From: Pelagophyceae sp. CCMP2097
Taxonomy: Eukaryota > Sar > Pelagophyceae
Length of the DNA: 19,099 nucleotides
Reading direction: 5' to 3'
Assembly (NCBI GenBank): GCA_026770575.1
Contig: MU657825.1
Span: forward strand, 4,305-23,403
Part shown: positions 8,463 to 16,875 of the stretch, one piece after another
How the letters are laid out: each line of letters begins with the position of its first letter
Position numbering within the stretch: the first letter of the stretch is position 1
Position numbers and translations under genes: made by a program
The notes under the pieces: model-generated
Databases searched by the model: none
What the model saw: the letters and a program-made list of their open reading frames with translations, nothing else
Told to the model about the DNA's origin: nothing

Positions 8463-9819
8463 TTACATGATGACAGTCCACAAAGCCGAAGAATTCATGT
8501 CCAGCATACACACTTGTTTATACGAACTAAATACATGAAGATTTTGAGGCGCAATGGCTTCAGAACCAAAAGATAACACCACCGAAGTCGATGAGCCCAG
8601 TGTGTTGAGACCACTACAAATTTCGTCTTCTTTCATTTTATAACTGCATAGGTTCATGTCCATCTCAAATGAGCCAACATTTTTCTTGTCGAAACTTTCC
8701 AGCCCGAACCTTGAAAAATCCAGTTCTAAACCCCCATCATATATAACACCCCCATCGCGTGATAAAGCAATTTGTTGCATCATAGCCGTTTCAGCAGGAG
8801 AGGCGTTCACTTCACGCAAACATTCGACGAGATTGCCGCCTATCAACACACCATACTTATTGATAAAATTTTTGATAAAATGAGCATTAACATCATTATG
8901 TAATGGTATAGCTGGAATTGTTCCGGTACTATCACTTTTCGGTGTTATGATCATTGTTACAGAATTTAAAGAACGAACAGCGACCCCAAGATTAATACTG
9001 TGTGATGAACCAGGATTCCCGGGAAGTGTATATCCGTTATAAATATACGATTCAGTCTCGATATAATATACTCCCTTATGTAACCGCATCAATTCCTCAG
9101 TGACCTGTGGTAATGTTTGACAGATAGAGAGGACCAATTCGACTTCCGAAATTTCTAATGAAGTATTGTTAATGCTTTGATTTGCTGTGTTAAATAAACC
9201 ACTGTTTCCAATATTTGAAAGAAGGTATGACATTTCCAGATCCGATGAACTAAACAATGGAAACATTTTATCCGTAGCGAAGCATGAGGCGTGTTTTGAG
9301 AGTGAATCGCAAAAAAACAAACGATTCAGTATCTAATAGACCCATTCCACGTTGTCCAATTGCACTGTCAGCATTGTTTGCAGCAGGAATATTGGACGAG
9401 TCGCCAATATTAGTCGGTATAGCACCGTAGACAGAACCACTCCCTATACTCGTATAAGTTCGATTTTTTTTCTCTTCGGAATTTCGTTTTACAGCATAAC
9501 CCCTTTTCGAGGAAAGCGTACTCCCGGATTGCGTTAATTCGATAGACTCAAACATTGTCATAACACCGCCGCTTGAAATTATATATTCATGTCCCGACAC
9601 GTTTGCCAGTCTAAATTTTAAAAAAGAATTTTTACCATCCAGCCACTGATTGGTTTGCATGCCCGGCACTCGGAATTTTATGACCTGACCCGGAAAATAT
9701 TTCGCGGATGCGTTACTGGGTTGTACACGTGTGATAAAAGAAGTCGCGCCTGGGGCTTCTGGTGTAAGCATACCTACAAATCGATCACTCATACTGGATT
9801 TCGATTTTGAATGCTCCAT
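8463..9819 (-). pseudogene. major capsid protein (double jelly-roll), frame broken at an A7/T7 run
   Basis: Forms the icosahedral shell. The gene span of 452 codons is the usual size for PLV capsid proteins. The N-terminal frame (9819-9268) contains YFPGQVIKFRVPG, NSFLKFRLANVSG and MFESIELTQSG, matching the first strands of adenovirus/PLV-type capsid proteins. The second frame (from about 9320 to TAA at 8463-8465) continues with DLEMSYLLSN, INLGVAVRSLNSVTMIITPK and a C-terminal strand-rich region. The frames meet at seven identical bases (9311-9317); dropping one would connect them within a shared capsid region. Either an indel (real or sequencing) or slippage could explain this. It lies between the penton and fibre genes, all on the minus strand. 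Confidence 0.85.
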
Positions 9820-9842
9820 ATTATCGAAAACATTTTTTTTCC

Positions 9843-9980
9843 TTAATAAAATTCGAACATTGATTTTTTGGTTTCAGCTACGTCTTCCAATTTTGTTTTT
9901 TGTATACCTTCCCGGTTTTTCTTATTTTTAATGTCTTTTATATCTTTTATGTCTTTTATAGGCTTATAATCAAATTTCAT
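9843..9980 (-). CDS. small lysine-rich protein, 45 aa
   Basis: ATG at 9980, TAA at 9843-9845, in the gap between penton and capsid genes. It begins MKFDYKPIKDIKDIKDIK, with a repeated Lys-Asp-Ile unit, and is rich in Lys, Asp and Glu. An upstream ATG at 10029 opens a frame that meets this one at a run of eight T (plus strand 9983-9990). Removing one base would extend the protein by about 17 residues, which include a hydrophobic run of isoleucines. Small basic proteins encoded next to capsid genes are often virion or DNA-condensing proteins, but no homology is visible. Confidence 0.45.
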   Translation of the reverse strand: MKFDYKPIKDIKDIKDIKNKKNREGIQKTKLEDVAETKKSMFEFY

Positions 9981-10046
9981 AATTTTTTTTCATATTATTT
10001 TTTACAATTATAATAATTTTGTTGGTCATGGTTTTCTTAAAAGCAT

Positions 10047-10888
10047 TTAAAAAGGGGAAATCATAGTCGTCCCCCTAAAATTAACGCTGTTATTGACATC
10101 CGGAACATTTGAAATACATTCTACATATTCACTTTTAAAATAGCAGACTCCATAATTAATTTATTTTCGATTTCAAAATCAATGCGTAAAGCTGCATGAA
10201 AAGAATCGCATAAAAATTGAGTGCCATCATCGAGATGTAATGCAATCGTAAATGAGGAAATGTTACGAGTTGACATTTTAGATCTAACAGACTCACCAAT
10301 TCGAGAATATATTATATAACTTCCAAAACTGTTAACGATGGGAATTTTACATATACGGTTTGCTATTGTTCTGTTCGATGTGGATCGTTCGTTATTCTGG
10401 TTAACTTCCCTGACAGAAAAATGTATATTATGCGAATTTTGCAAAATATCGGATGGTCTTGTAGAGTATGCTGAGCCATTATGCTTGCCGTGTGTTATAA
10501 TAACAAGATCTAAAATCGTGTTGGAATATAAATGAAATTCGTTTGCATTATTATGTTTTATTGTATACAATAAAGTCCTCGAATCAAACAACATTTTTAA
10601 ATTACTGGAATTTTCTGAAAACCCGTTATTGATTTTCGCGAGAATATCTTGTGATGAATAATGCCCCTTATGAATTAAAAATTCGTTTTCACTACTTTCT
10701 TCTTTATATTTAAATTGAAAATCATAAGGGACATTATAGATACTATTTAGACAAGAAAAGTCTTGGAAAGAAATCTTTGCAACATAACCCACCGGAATCT
10801 CTATGTGTTGTTGAATGTAAAAAGAAACTGATTTATTCGAATCTTCTTCGCCATTGTGTGAGTTGAGATAAGCAACTATTGAATCCAT
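10047..10888 (-). CDS. penton-like minor capsid protein (single jelly-roll)
   Basis: Forms the capsid vertices in PLVs. ATG at 10888. The pattern is typical of the family: an N-terminal beta strand, then SFYIQQHIEIPVGYVAKISF, the IYNVPYDFQF turn, and the HKGHYSSQDILAKIN stretch that matches the conserved 'G.Y....L...IN' region, followed by further strands. The first frame stops at TAG (10121-10123) after 255 codons. Eleven bases earlier the sequence reads T_TTA_AAA in frame, a canonical -1 slippery heptamer (10139-10133). The -1 frame then stays open for 28 codons to TAA at 10047-10049 and looks coding (YVECISNVPDVNN). The real product may therefore be about 280 residues. The lipase starts 43 bases away on the other strand. 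Confidence 0.75.
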
Positions 10889-10931
10889 ATAATAAGAACT
10901 TATTTTTTATTTTTTTTAAAATATTATAATA
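10889..10931. promoter_or_regulatory. divergent promoter region between penton and lipase
   Basis: Only 43 bases separate the ATG of the minus-strand penton gene from the ATG of the plus-strand lipase. The sequence is almost pure A and T, and contains the 16-base A-rich motif shared with the fibre gene (10901-10916). The lipase start is preceded by a TATTATAATA stretch. Both genes must draw their promoters from this gap or from within each other. Confidence 0.45.
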
Positions 10932-11510
10932 ATGGTAAACAAAGAATTATATCGAAAAAATCTCCAAGTCGCACATGCTGCGTATAACAACAAAACTCCG
11001 GATGGGTTTAGCAAGGTTCGCGATATGTCTGACAGACGTTCGAAAGTATATCGTGATAATAAAAACAAGGATATCTATGTAGGTTTTCGAGGAACACAAC
11101 CAACGAATTTAAACGATCTAAGGACTGATCTAAATATTTTAAACGGCACACAATCGAAAGACAATAGATTTATACAATCAAAGGAAAAAGAGAAAACGGT
11201 GAAACATATGTTTCCGGATAGTAATCTATATTTGTCGGGGCACAGCATGGGTAGCAAAATATCCCAAGATATAGCGAGAACTGAGAAAGGAATAGCGGGG
11301 AGCTTTAATTTTTCCCCTGGAACAAATTCGGTCGTTGAGGGTTTTACAAAAATTTTCGGAAAAACATCAAAAACGCCTCAATTTAACTATGCCACACGGT
11401 TCGATCCTATTTCCTCGCCAGCATTATTAATGAGCAGAAGAAATGAAAAGAACAAATATGTAAACTGGAAAGCATTCGATCCTCACACTATAATGAATTA
11501 TTTTTTATGA
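10932..11510 (+). CDS. class 3 lipase-like alpha/beta hydrolase
   Basis: Predicted to cleave acyl esters of lipids. In a virus this could help membrane entry or exit, but that is inferred. The 192-residue protein has the family's GFRGT segment (residues 51-55, next to the oxyanion region), the nucleophile elbow GHSMG with Ser105, a likely catalytic Asp near residue 158 (ATRFDP) and His185 near the C-terminus (FDPHT). It is shorter than secreted fungal lipases and lacks a signal peptide, matching the compact lipase-3 proteins seen in some large DNA viruses and PLVs. It ends in TGA and converges with the acidic protein gene, 7 bases apart. It is the only clearly functional gene on the plus strand, and it is intact. 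Confidence 0.85.
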   Translation: MVNKELYRKNLQVAHAAYNNKTPDGFSKVRDMSDRRSKVYRDNKNKDIYVGFRGTQPTNLNDLRTDLNILNGTQSKDNRFIQSKEKEKTVKHMFPDSNLYLSGHSMGSKISQDIARTEKGIAGSFNFSPGTNSVVEGFTKIFGKTSKTPQFNYATRFDPISSPALLMSRRNEKNKYVNWKAFDPHTIMNYFL

Positions 11511-11517
11511 TAAAATT

Positions 11518-11886
11518 TTAATTTTTTTTTTTCAAACTCATGCTCCCTGTATCAATTTCTGGCAACTCGGTAAACCTTAGACTTTTTAATTTTTGATTTA
11601 TAGCATCTGCCAGTACATTTTTATTTTTAAAATCGTTTGGATTCTCAACTCCTAAGTAATCAGCTATTTTATTAAAAACTTTCCGGTTGGTACTACCAAA
11701 ATGTGATATAGTTCCTTCCAATTGTATAGAAAAAGAAGGAACTTGCTGGACATTTTCAACATCTTGATCCAATTCAATACCTTCGTCTTCTATATCATCA
11801 ATCTCATCAAAATCATCAAAATCATCAACAATCTCATCAGAAACATCCGCAACATTTCCACTGTTTTCAAAAAAAAAGAGGCTCAT
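11518..11886 (-). CDS. acidic hypothetical protein, 122 aa
   Basis: ATG at 11886, TAA at 11518-11520. Residues 15-45 are almost entirely Asp, Glu, Ile and Val (DDFDDFDEIDDIEDEG), probably disordered. Residues 50-120 look folded, with FNKIADYLG and ADAINQKLKSLRF resembling a small helical domain. No family was recognised. A frame beginning with ATG at 11974 runs into the start of this gene and meets it at a nine-base A run (11869-11877, plus strand). If one base is surplus, the protein would have about 35 extra N-terminal residues. It lies between the ATPase and lipase genes, so a role in packaging or as a virion component is possible. Confidence 0.55.
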   Translation of the reverse strand: MSLFFFENSGNVADVSDEIVDDFDDFDEIDDIEDEGIELDQDVENVQQVPSFSIQLEGTISHFGSTNRKVFNKIADYLGVENPNDFKNKNVLADAINQKLKSLRFTELPEIDTGSMSLKKKN

Positions 11887-12014
11887 GTGTGTGGTTGCCT
11901 AAAATGTGTAACATATTTATTTTAAAATGCCCACGCAGAATTCTGTTCATGGCTTCTTTGTGATTATATTCCATATTAAAACCTTTAAAAAAAATGAACA
12001 ACATTTTATTATTC

Positions 12015-12743
12015 TTATGTTATTTTTATCATATCAAAGTTACTAAAATATACAGGTGGTTTGTCCAATCGAATTCCAAGAAAATCCCCCTTCTTTTTAT
12101 ACAGCAATGGTTGTATCTCCATATATTCTTTAAATGATATGTCAGGTAGATACTCCTCATGAAACAATTTTTAACGTTTTACGTTATTGCAACTAAAATT
12201 TATAACACAGGAAATTGACTGACGCGCAGATAAACTCAGTTTTGTCTGATCTTGAAGACATAGAAAAATCGTCAATCTCAAATGTCTATGTTTACATATC
12301 AAGTTGTTTAATTTGGAAATCATTTTCCCATTGGATTTTAGTGAACTCGCAGCATCATCTACATACACACATGTATCCATTAATTCAAGTGAGTCACGTT
12401 CACACGAATCTAGGATATAGTCAAGAAAATCCTCATTGTATTCATGGAATATTTGTTCTTCGGGAAGTGATTCGAAGGGATTCACTTTAATAGAATGAAG
12501 CGTAGACTCTGGAATGAAAAGAATAATTTTATCAAAAACTTTGGCGTATATTCTATTTTTTTTATTTTTAGCAGTCAACACACTGGTTACAAACGTGCTT
12601 TTTCCACTCCCAGGGCTGCCCAAGACAATGAAACAAGAATTTTTATTAGGGAACAATTGCGTATCTGGTAGCCAATCAACGTTTTCAATTCTTTTTGTTT
12701 TTTTATTAAAGTATTTAAGTGAACTGTCAGCACTCTGTTCCAT
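12015..12743 (-). pseudogene. genome-packaging ATPase (FtsK/HerA, A32-like), internal TAA
   Basis: Motor ATPase that pumps DNA into the capsid in this virus group. ATG at 12743. Walker A is GSPGSGKST (residues 42-50), and Walker B is CVYVDDAA with the acidic pair at residues 129-130. Further motifs are LCLQDQTKLSLSARQ and a C-terminal FSCNN. The frame stops at TAA (12171-12173) after 190 residues but continues in the same frame for 51 more codons to TAA at 12015-12017. That continuation (beginning KLFHEEYLPDISF) matches the C-terminal region and total length (~240) expected for PLV ATPases. The internal TAA is thus inside the gene, not its end. A nonsense mutation is the simplest reading; read-through or recoding is the alternative. 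Confidence 0.85.
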
Positions 12744-12804
12744 TATTTCGATTTTGGTATCATTTTTTTCAATACTTCAATTTTCATATTTATGTAAACA
12801 TATT

Positions 12805-13005
12805 TTAAATGTTATCGTCTGCTTCTTTTAATATACCCACGACGAGATTTTCGCTTATGGGAGTTTGTTCAATATTTATACAGTCCCCACACTTTACTGT
12901 TTTAATTCGTGAAAATAAACACGCCCGAATAATTCTATGAAAACATACCCCAACTGCTGCTATGATTGTTATTATAATGACACTGTCGTCGTTTAATGAT
13001 TCCAT
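12805..13005 (-). CDS. small membrane protein, 66 aa
   Basis: ATG at 13005, TAA at 12805-12807. After a short acidic N-terminus (MESLNDDS) there is one predicted membrane helix (about residues 9-23, VIIITIIAAVGVCF). A basic stretch follows, then a tail containing a CGDC pair. Small single-span proteins occur in many PLV and virophage genomes next to morphogenesis genes, and some may be virion membrane or host-exit factors. No specific family was recognised. It sits between the ATPase and the T5orf172-like gene, on the same strand with short gaps, which suggests shared late expression. Confidence 0.55.
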   Translation of the reverse strand: MESLNDDSVIIITIIAAVGVCFHRIIRACLFSRIKTVKCGDCINIEQTPISENLVVGILKEADDNI

Positions 13006-13015
13006 ATGTTTAAAT

Positions 13016-14239
13016 TTATTTAAATGTTTTTTTCCGATCCGTTATCCGTTTGTCATGATCCGCCATCGAACTGACCTGGGACTTAGAATATAAGTAACGC
13101 TGAGAAGACCATCTAACTGAACGCGGATCATCTACTCTTTGTAGAATGCCGTTTATATGTTTATATCCAACTGTTTTTTTCTGAACGTGGACACTCGGGA
13201 TTGTCTTCAAAATTTTATTATATTCAACTCGTCGTACTAAACCGTAGGTTATTTTCTTAAAAAATGTGGCGTCAATAACATTCGGCTTTATATGATTAAA
13301 TATGCTTTCATCACAAAATTTTAAAAATTTATCCATTATCTTTATATCGACATCAAACCATTCCGACATATTCCCATTTGAGAAGACTATACGTTTCACT
13401 GACGGCTTGAACACATTCATAATCATCTCATGTAAAATGAACTCGGCTTTTTGTGCCTCTGAGGCAATTCCGTTGCCCTAAGTGGGACTTTCTGCTTCGT
13501 CATATAAATAAAATCTGTGTACGTTGAACGATATTAAAGATGTACGAAAACCAGACAGTCTATTAAACCCGTTAGACATCCCGAATATTCTTTTTGTTCT
13601 ACTATAACCCACTTTTACTAAATTCAATGATTTACTCATGCGTTCGTCATCGTTTAAACTATATGTAGTAAATCTCTTAGATATTATATAGAGATAACTG
13701 TCAATGCTTTTAAGATCGTTTGTTTGGTTTTTAATCGAAGGAGGAAACAACCTGTTTTTAAATTCCTTTTTTTTATTCACGTTGTCAAAGTCCATAATAT
13801 ATATATGTTTAAAGAAATTCATCATTCGATGAGAGTCTTCTTTCTTGTTCTCTTTCTTTTTTTTCGGTTTAACAGGCTGATCACTATCACTACTATCACT
13901 CTCATATACCACAGCCTTTTTCTTTTTTTTAATATATCTTACATTGGGAACATCCTCTTCATCACTCGATTCTATATGATATTCAACTTGTTCTTTTTTA
14001 CTTATTTTTTTTACTACTTTACATACAGGTTCTGTAATCGTTTTTATCATTTTTGGATTTTTTTCAATTGATTTTTCTAATTCGTCATCGGATTTAATCA
14101 CACATGTTTTACCGTATTCGTGAGAATTTTTGTTACGTATCGCAAGTCTTTTATCGTTTTGTAGTTGCTTTTCGGAACGAGGCTTTTTAATTTTTTTTGT
14201 ATTAACGGTTTCATCCAAAACTTCTTTTTCAATGTCCAT
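13016..14239 (-). pseudogene. T5orf172/GIY-YIG-like protein with charged N-terminus, internal TAG
   Basis: ATG at 14239. Residues 1-135 are lysine-rich with acidic serine clusters (ESDSSDSDQ, then KPKKKK), suggesting a disordered, possibly nuclear-targeted region. Residues about 181-290 fit the T5orf172 branch of GIY-YIG nucleases: SYLYIISK (the GIY position), LVKVGYS (the YIG position) and RLSGFRT. After an in-frame TAG (13478-13480) come a SEAQKAEFILHE stretch with the expected Glu and His, and an EWFDV end. Because the domain spans the TAG, the two halves (253 and 136 residues, the second starting at an ATG at 13426) are one gene. The final stop is TAA at 13016-13018, with another TAA three bases on. 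The role may be DNA cleavage or homing, but the family also has non-nuclease members. Confidence 0.6.
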
Positions 14240-14262
14240 AATTTATATAATATATTTTTTTT

Positions 14263-14367
14263 ATTCGGAAGATATTTACTATTCGGAAGCGTTGTTCGGT
14301 AGATGTTTGCTCTCTTCGGTAAATTGTTTGGTAGATGTTTCTTCCGAATAGTTAATATCTTCCGAAT
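14263..14367. repeat. long inverted repeat, 27-bp arms
   Basis: Arm 14263-14289 and arm 14341-14367 are complementary over 27 bases with a single mismatch. Each arm contains ATTCGGAAG twice. The 51-base spacer holds two direct repeats of the form TTYGGTAGATGTTT (14295-14308 and 14327-14340). As RNA or DNA this would form a strong hairpin. It lies between the replication gene and the T5orf172-like gene, partly inside a possible small ORF. It could be a replication origin, a protein-binding site or a transcript end. Confidence 0.75.
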
Positions 14368-14467
14368 CACTTTTATAATTTTCTTTAAACAAAACAAACA
14401 CACCTCTTTCTATTTTTAAAGTACACGTTTCGGCTTTCTTTGTTTTGTTCTTAATATTCTTATTCAT
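14279..14467 (-). CDS. possible small protein, 62 aa
   Basis: ATG at 14467, TAG at 14279-14281. The product starts with a Lys/Asn-rich basic segment and ends Ser/Glu-rich. The end of the frame is made of the inverted and direct repeats described at 14263-14367, so the C-terminal composition may simply reflect repeat DNA. No homology was recognised. It is in the same frame as the T5orf172-like gene downstream but is separated from it by several stop codons. Confidence 0.3.
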   Translation of the reverse strand: MNKNIKNKTKKAETCTLKIERGVFVLFKENYKSDSEDINYSEETSTKQFTEESKHLPNNASE

Positions 14468-14527
14468 TATATATATACATGTCTTTAAATTTTACCAAAA
14501 ATAACACTAATTTAAATTTACCTTAAT

Positions 14528-14818
14528 TTATCGCCAGTTTTTTGTGTGTGGAGCAACAAGATTAACACATGGGTTATTTAATATCAAGCCTGACTCTGTC
14601 AATTCCAACAATTCCTGTATCTTTTTTTTAGAGGCAACGATGCGATTAAGAATTATAACTGAATAGTCTCCATTGGCTGTAACTCGTTTTGAACGGCACT
14701 TGTTAGTTGACGACTCATGAGATTTAATTCGTTCCGTTATATTTAACGTAGAACCATAATATATCTGTTCAGTCACATTACATTTTAATTGGTTAACCAA
14801 ACCTTCAACCAACGGCTC
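14528..14818 (-). CDS. GIY-YIG nuclease domain, C-terminal end of the replication protein
   Basis: Endonuclease domain. Motifs are GLV (GIY position), then IYYGST (YIG position), NITERIKSHES with the conserved Arg and His, and a possible catalytic Glu in LLELTESGLILN, followed by NPCVN. It ends with TAA at 14528-14530. There is no ATG ahead of the motifs. The frame is exactly continuous with the helicase C-terminus and is separated from it by a single TAA (14819-14821). I therefore read it as the last domain of one large protein rather than a separate gene. A nuclease tied to a helicase could nick or process replication intermediates or terminal structures; this is inference. Confidence 0.7.
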   Translation of the reverse strand, partial: EPLVEGLVNQLKCNVTEQIYYGSTLNITERIKSHESSTNKCRSKRVTANGDYSVIILNRIVASKKKIQELLELTESGLILNNPCVNLVAPHTKNWR

Positions 14819-15315
14819 TTAAACTGGAATATTTTCTGTGATTTCAATTATTGGCTCTTCTTTTTCATCCGGAATAATCAACATAATTTGTTCAATTGTC
14901 CGAGCACGTGATAGAACCGTGTATATCATTCTATTACAAAATAACCGTCTTGTATCTATGTATAGCATCTTTTCAGCGGTTTCACCTTGTACTGAATGGA
15001 CGGTGAACGCATGACGTACAACAGACATTTTCGGTATATCCTTAGATATTACAATATCGCCTTTACTTAACAAACGATTTTTCCAGTAATATAATATTTT
15101 TCTGTTTCAAATTTACCGGTAAATATTTTATCATATTCCTCTATGTACTTGTTAATTGACACCAGTATATAGTCATCAATTTTATACGATGCTTGTAAGT
15201 CTTTTTTATTTGTTATCCTATTAAATTCGGTGAATATGTCAATTACGTACTTATTAATGAATTGTTTTGATTTTTTGGATTGAATAAACTCGCGCAATTT
15301 TGTTAAAATTTTCAT
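14819..15315 (-). pseudogene. SF1 helicase, C-terminal half (two frames)
   Basis: Continues the helicase started at 15316-16842. The first part (15315-15067) is in frame with the upstream gene, separated by one TAA (15316-15318), and starts at an ATG by coincidence or re-initiation. The second part starts at about 15073 in the -1 frame. It carries helicase motif V (TVHSVQGETAE) and motif VI (IYTVLSRART), both essential in Pif1/RecD-type enzymes. The second part has no ATG start, so the frame change is an indel or slip, probably at one of two A5 runs (15097-15101 or 15078-15082). The two parts have no independent meaning as proteins. Confidence 0.7.
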
Positions 15316-16842
15316 TTATATTGGGCATTTACACCGATGATTTTCACTATGATGGATTTTATGTTTGAACCATGATACATCTATTTCATTCTCAATTTCA
15401 CCATTAAGACTTGGTGGAGGGAGTTGATACCCCATGTCTCCACAAAATATATGCTTATGATTTGGGTATTGTGCTGTAATTTTCTGCCTTTGGAATTCAG
15501 TCATCATGGAACATTCATCCCAGAGAAGAACATTACAACCCACGTATGCGTCACGGAATGCCTCGGCATCATCTCTGTCTATCATGTGGTGATAACATCG
15601 TCCCCAGTTCAGTTTATTATTTTCAAATTCTTTCAATTTTTGTCTGACAAGTCTCCACGACATCACAATGTAACATACATTAATAAATCCTGTATCCATT
15701 AAATTCGAATACGTTTTACCCGCCCCCCCCTGTCCTGTATGGAGTTCGTACTGATGATTTTCACGATATGGCGTAGTAGCAATCAAGTCCTGGCGACTCT
15801 CATCGAGACACGATAAATAGCAACGGTCAATATTGGTCTCGTTGTTAAAGTTCATTTTTGGCTGTTGTCTAAACGGCTCTATCAATTTGGGAGTTATGTC
15901 AGATTTTTGAAAATAAATTCCGTCCACACAAACACGACAGACATCATTTAAATCAATTTCCATCAGCTGGACCATCGCGGTAATTGTCTGATAGCATAAT
16001 ATAAAACCAGTGAGCTGTGAACGGTGGAGCATTGATTTACGTTTGTACTTGATCGCCGCTTCTTTCATTCCTAATTCGTCATGTAGCGTGTTCATTGTTA
16101 TCGTCAGCTCCGTGTTATTCGCCGCTACGTTTTGCAAATGTTCTTTTGTTCCGCTCATATACCAAGTAACCGAATCGCTATCGATATCTTGAATTCCAGC
16201 CCATTTAGCATAGTGTGAAACGCCGTTTTCTTTTTCAAGCATCTCCTCTGGAAACCTAAAATCGAATGATCCCACTGAGTACGCACCACATACAATTTTA
16301 TAGGTAACTCCATGTTTCAAAATAAATTTCAAAAATGGACTGGGATATATCGAATCACTCTGGATTGGGTGATTTAATTTTTCAAATAACAATTTAAATT
16401 TATTGTCCGCAAATTGCACATCAGTAATATAATACATGCCCAATCCTTCAATTTTTGTACACTGTCGGAAGTCAGTGAATTTGTTCGGGAAAAGCTCATA
16501 TTCGTGACACTGATGAAAATTTGTATACGATTTTTTCATATCCCAGTGAATTATATTTTCAGGAGCAGCATATGTTCCTTTCTTTTCAGGTGCATAATCG
16601 TCATCAATATCTTCTATTGTTTCACCACTCTCCGTAAAATCTAACCACTCTTCAAACGGCTTAAAATCAACACAGCAGCCATAATGGACTCCCGCTTGAA
16701 CAAAACGAGACAGTTCGGGATTGACTAACGTGTCAATATTTAACGGCGAAAAATCGTATCCACACGACTCCTTGCCTTGATCTGATTCGAACTTTCTCAC
16801 CGCAATGTCATATTTTGTCTGTACACGATAAACATGTTCCAT
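15316..16842 (-). CDS. PolB-like palm fused to SF1 (Pif1/RecD-like) helicase
   Basis: Central part of the element's replication protein, 508 residues from the ATG at 16842. Residues 95-110 (IIHWDMKKSYTNF) resemble family B polymerase motif A with Asp101. Residues 265-290 (KYKRKSMLHRSQLTG…) resemble motif B, and VCRVCVDGIYF resembles motif C with Asp307 in the position of the last Asp of YGDTDS. The helicase follows: Walker A GQGGAGKT (370-377), motif II WDECSM (Asp442 and Glu443) and motif III CGDMGYQLPP. The frame ends at TAA 15316-15318 but goes on directly into the helicase C-terminal half. Fusions of a divergent PolB domain to an SF1 helicase are known from transpovirons and some PLVs, as far as I recall. 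Whether the polymerase is active is unknown. Confidence 0.7.
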   Translation of the reverse strand: MEHVYRVQTKYDIAVRKFESDQGKESCGYDFSPLNIDTLVNPELSRFVQAGVHYGCCVDFKPFEEWLDFTESGETIEDIDDDYAPEKKGTYAAPENIIHWDMKKSYTNFHQCHEYELFPNKFTDFRQCTKIEGLGMYYITDVQFADNKFKLLFEKLNHPIQSDSIYPSPFLKFILKHGVTYKIVCGAYSVGSFDFRFPEEMLEKENGVSHYAKWAGIQDIDSDSVTWYMSGTKEHLQNVAANNTELTITMNTLHDELGMKEAAIKYKRKSMLHRSQLTGFILCYQTITAMVQLMEIDLNDVCRVCVDGIYFQKSDITPKLIEPFRQQPKMNFNNETNIDRCYLSCLDESRQDLIATTPYRENHQYELHTGQGGAGKTYSNLMDTGFINVCYIVMSWRLVRQKLKEFENNKLNWGRCYHHMIDRDDAEAFRDAYVGCNVLLWDECSMMTEFQRQKITAQYPNHKHIFCGDMGYQLPPPSLNGEIENEIDVSWFKHKIHHSENHRCKCPI

Positions 16843-16875
16843 CGTATTAATCTGCGAGATTCCATTCGCATTTTT

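Noticed and set aside
12514..12831. 105-residue plus-strand hydrophobic frame
   Set aside because: It is antisense to the ATPase, whose Walker motifs prove the minus strand is coding.
13724..14071. 115-residue plus-strand frame rich in Phe and Ile resembling a membrane protein
   Set aside because: It is antisense to the lysine-rich T5orf172-like gene. Lys codons read backwards give Phe, so this is a shadow.
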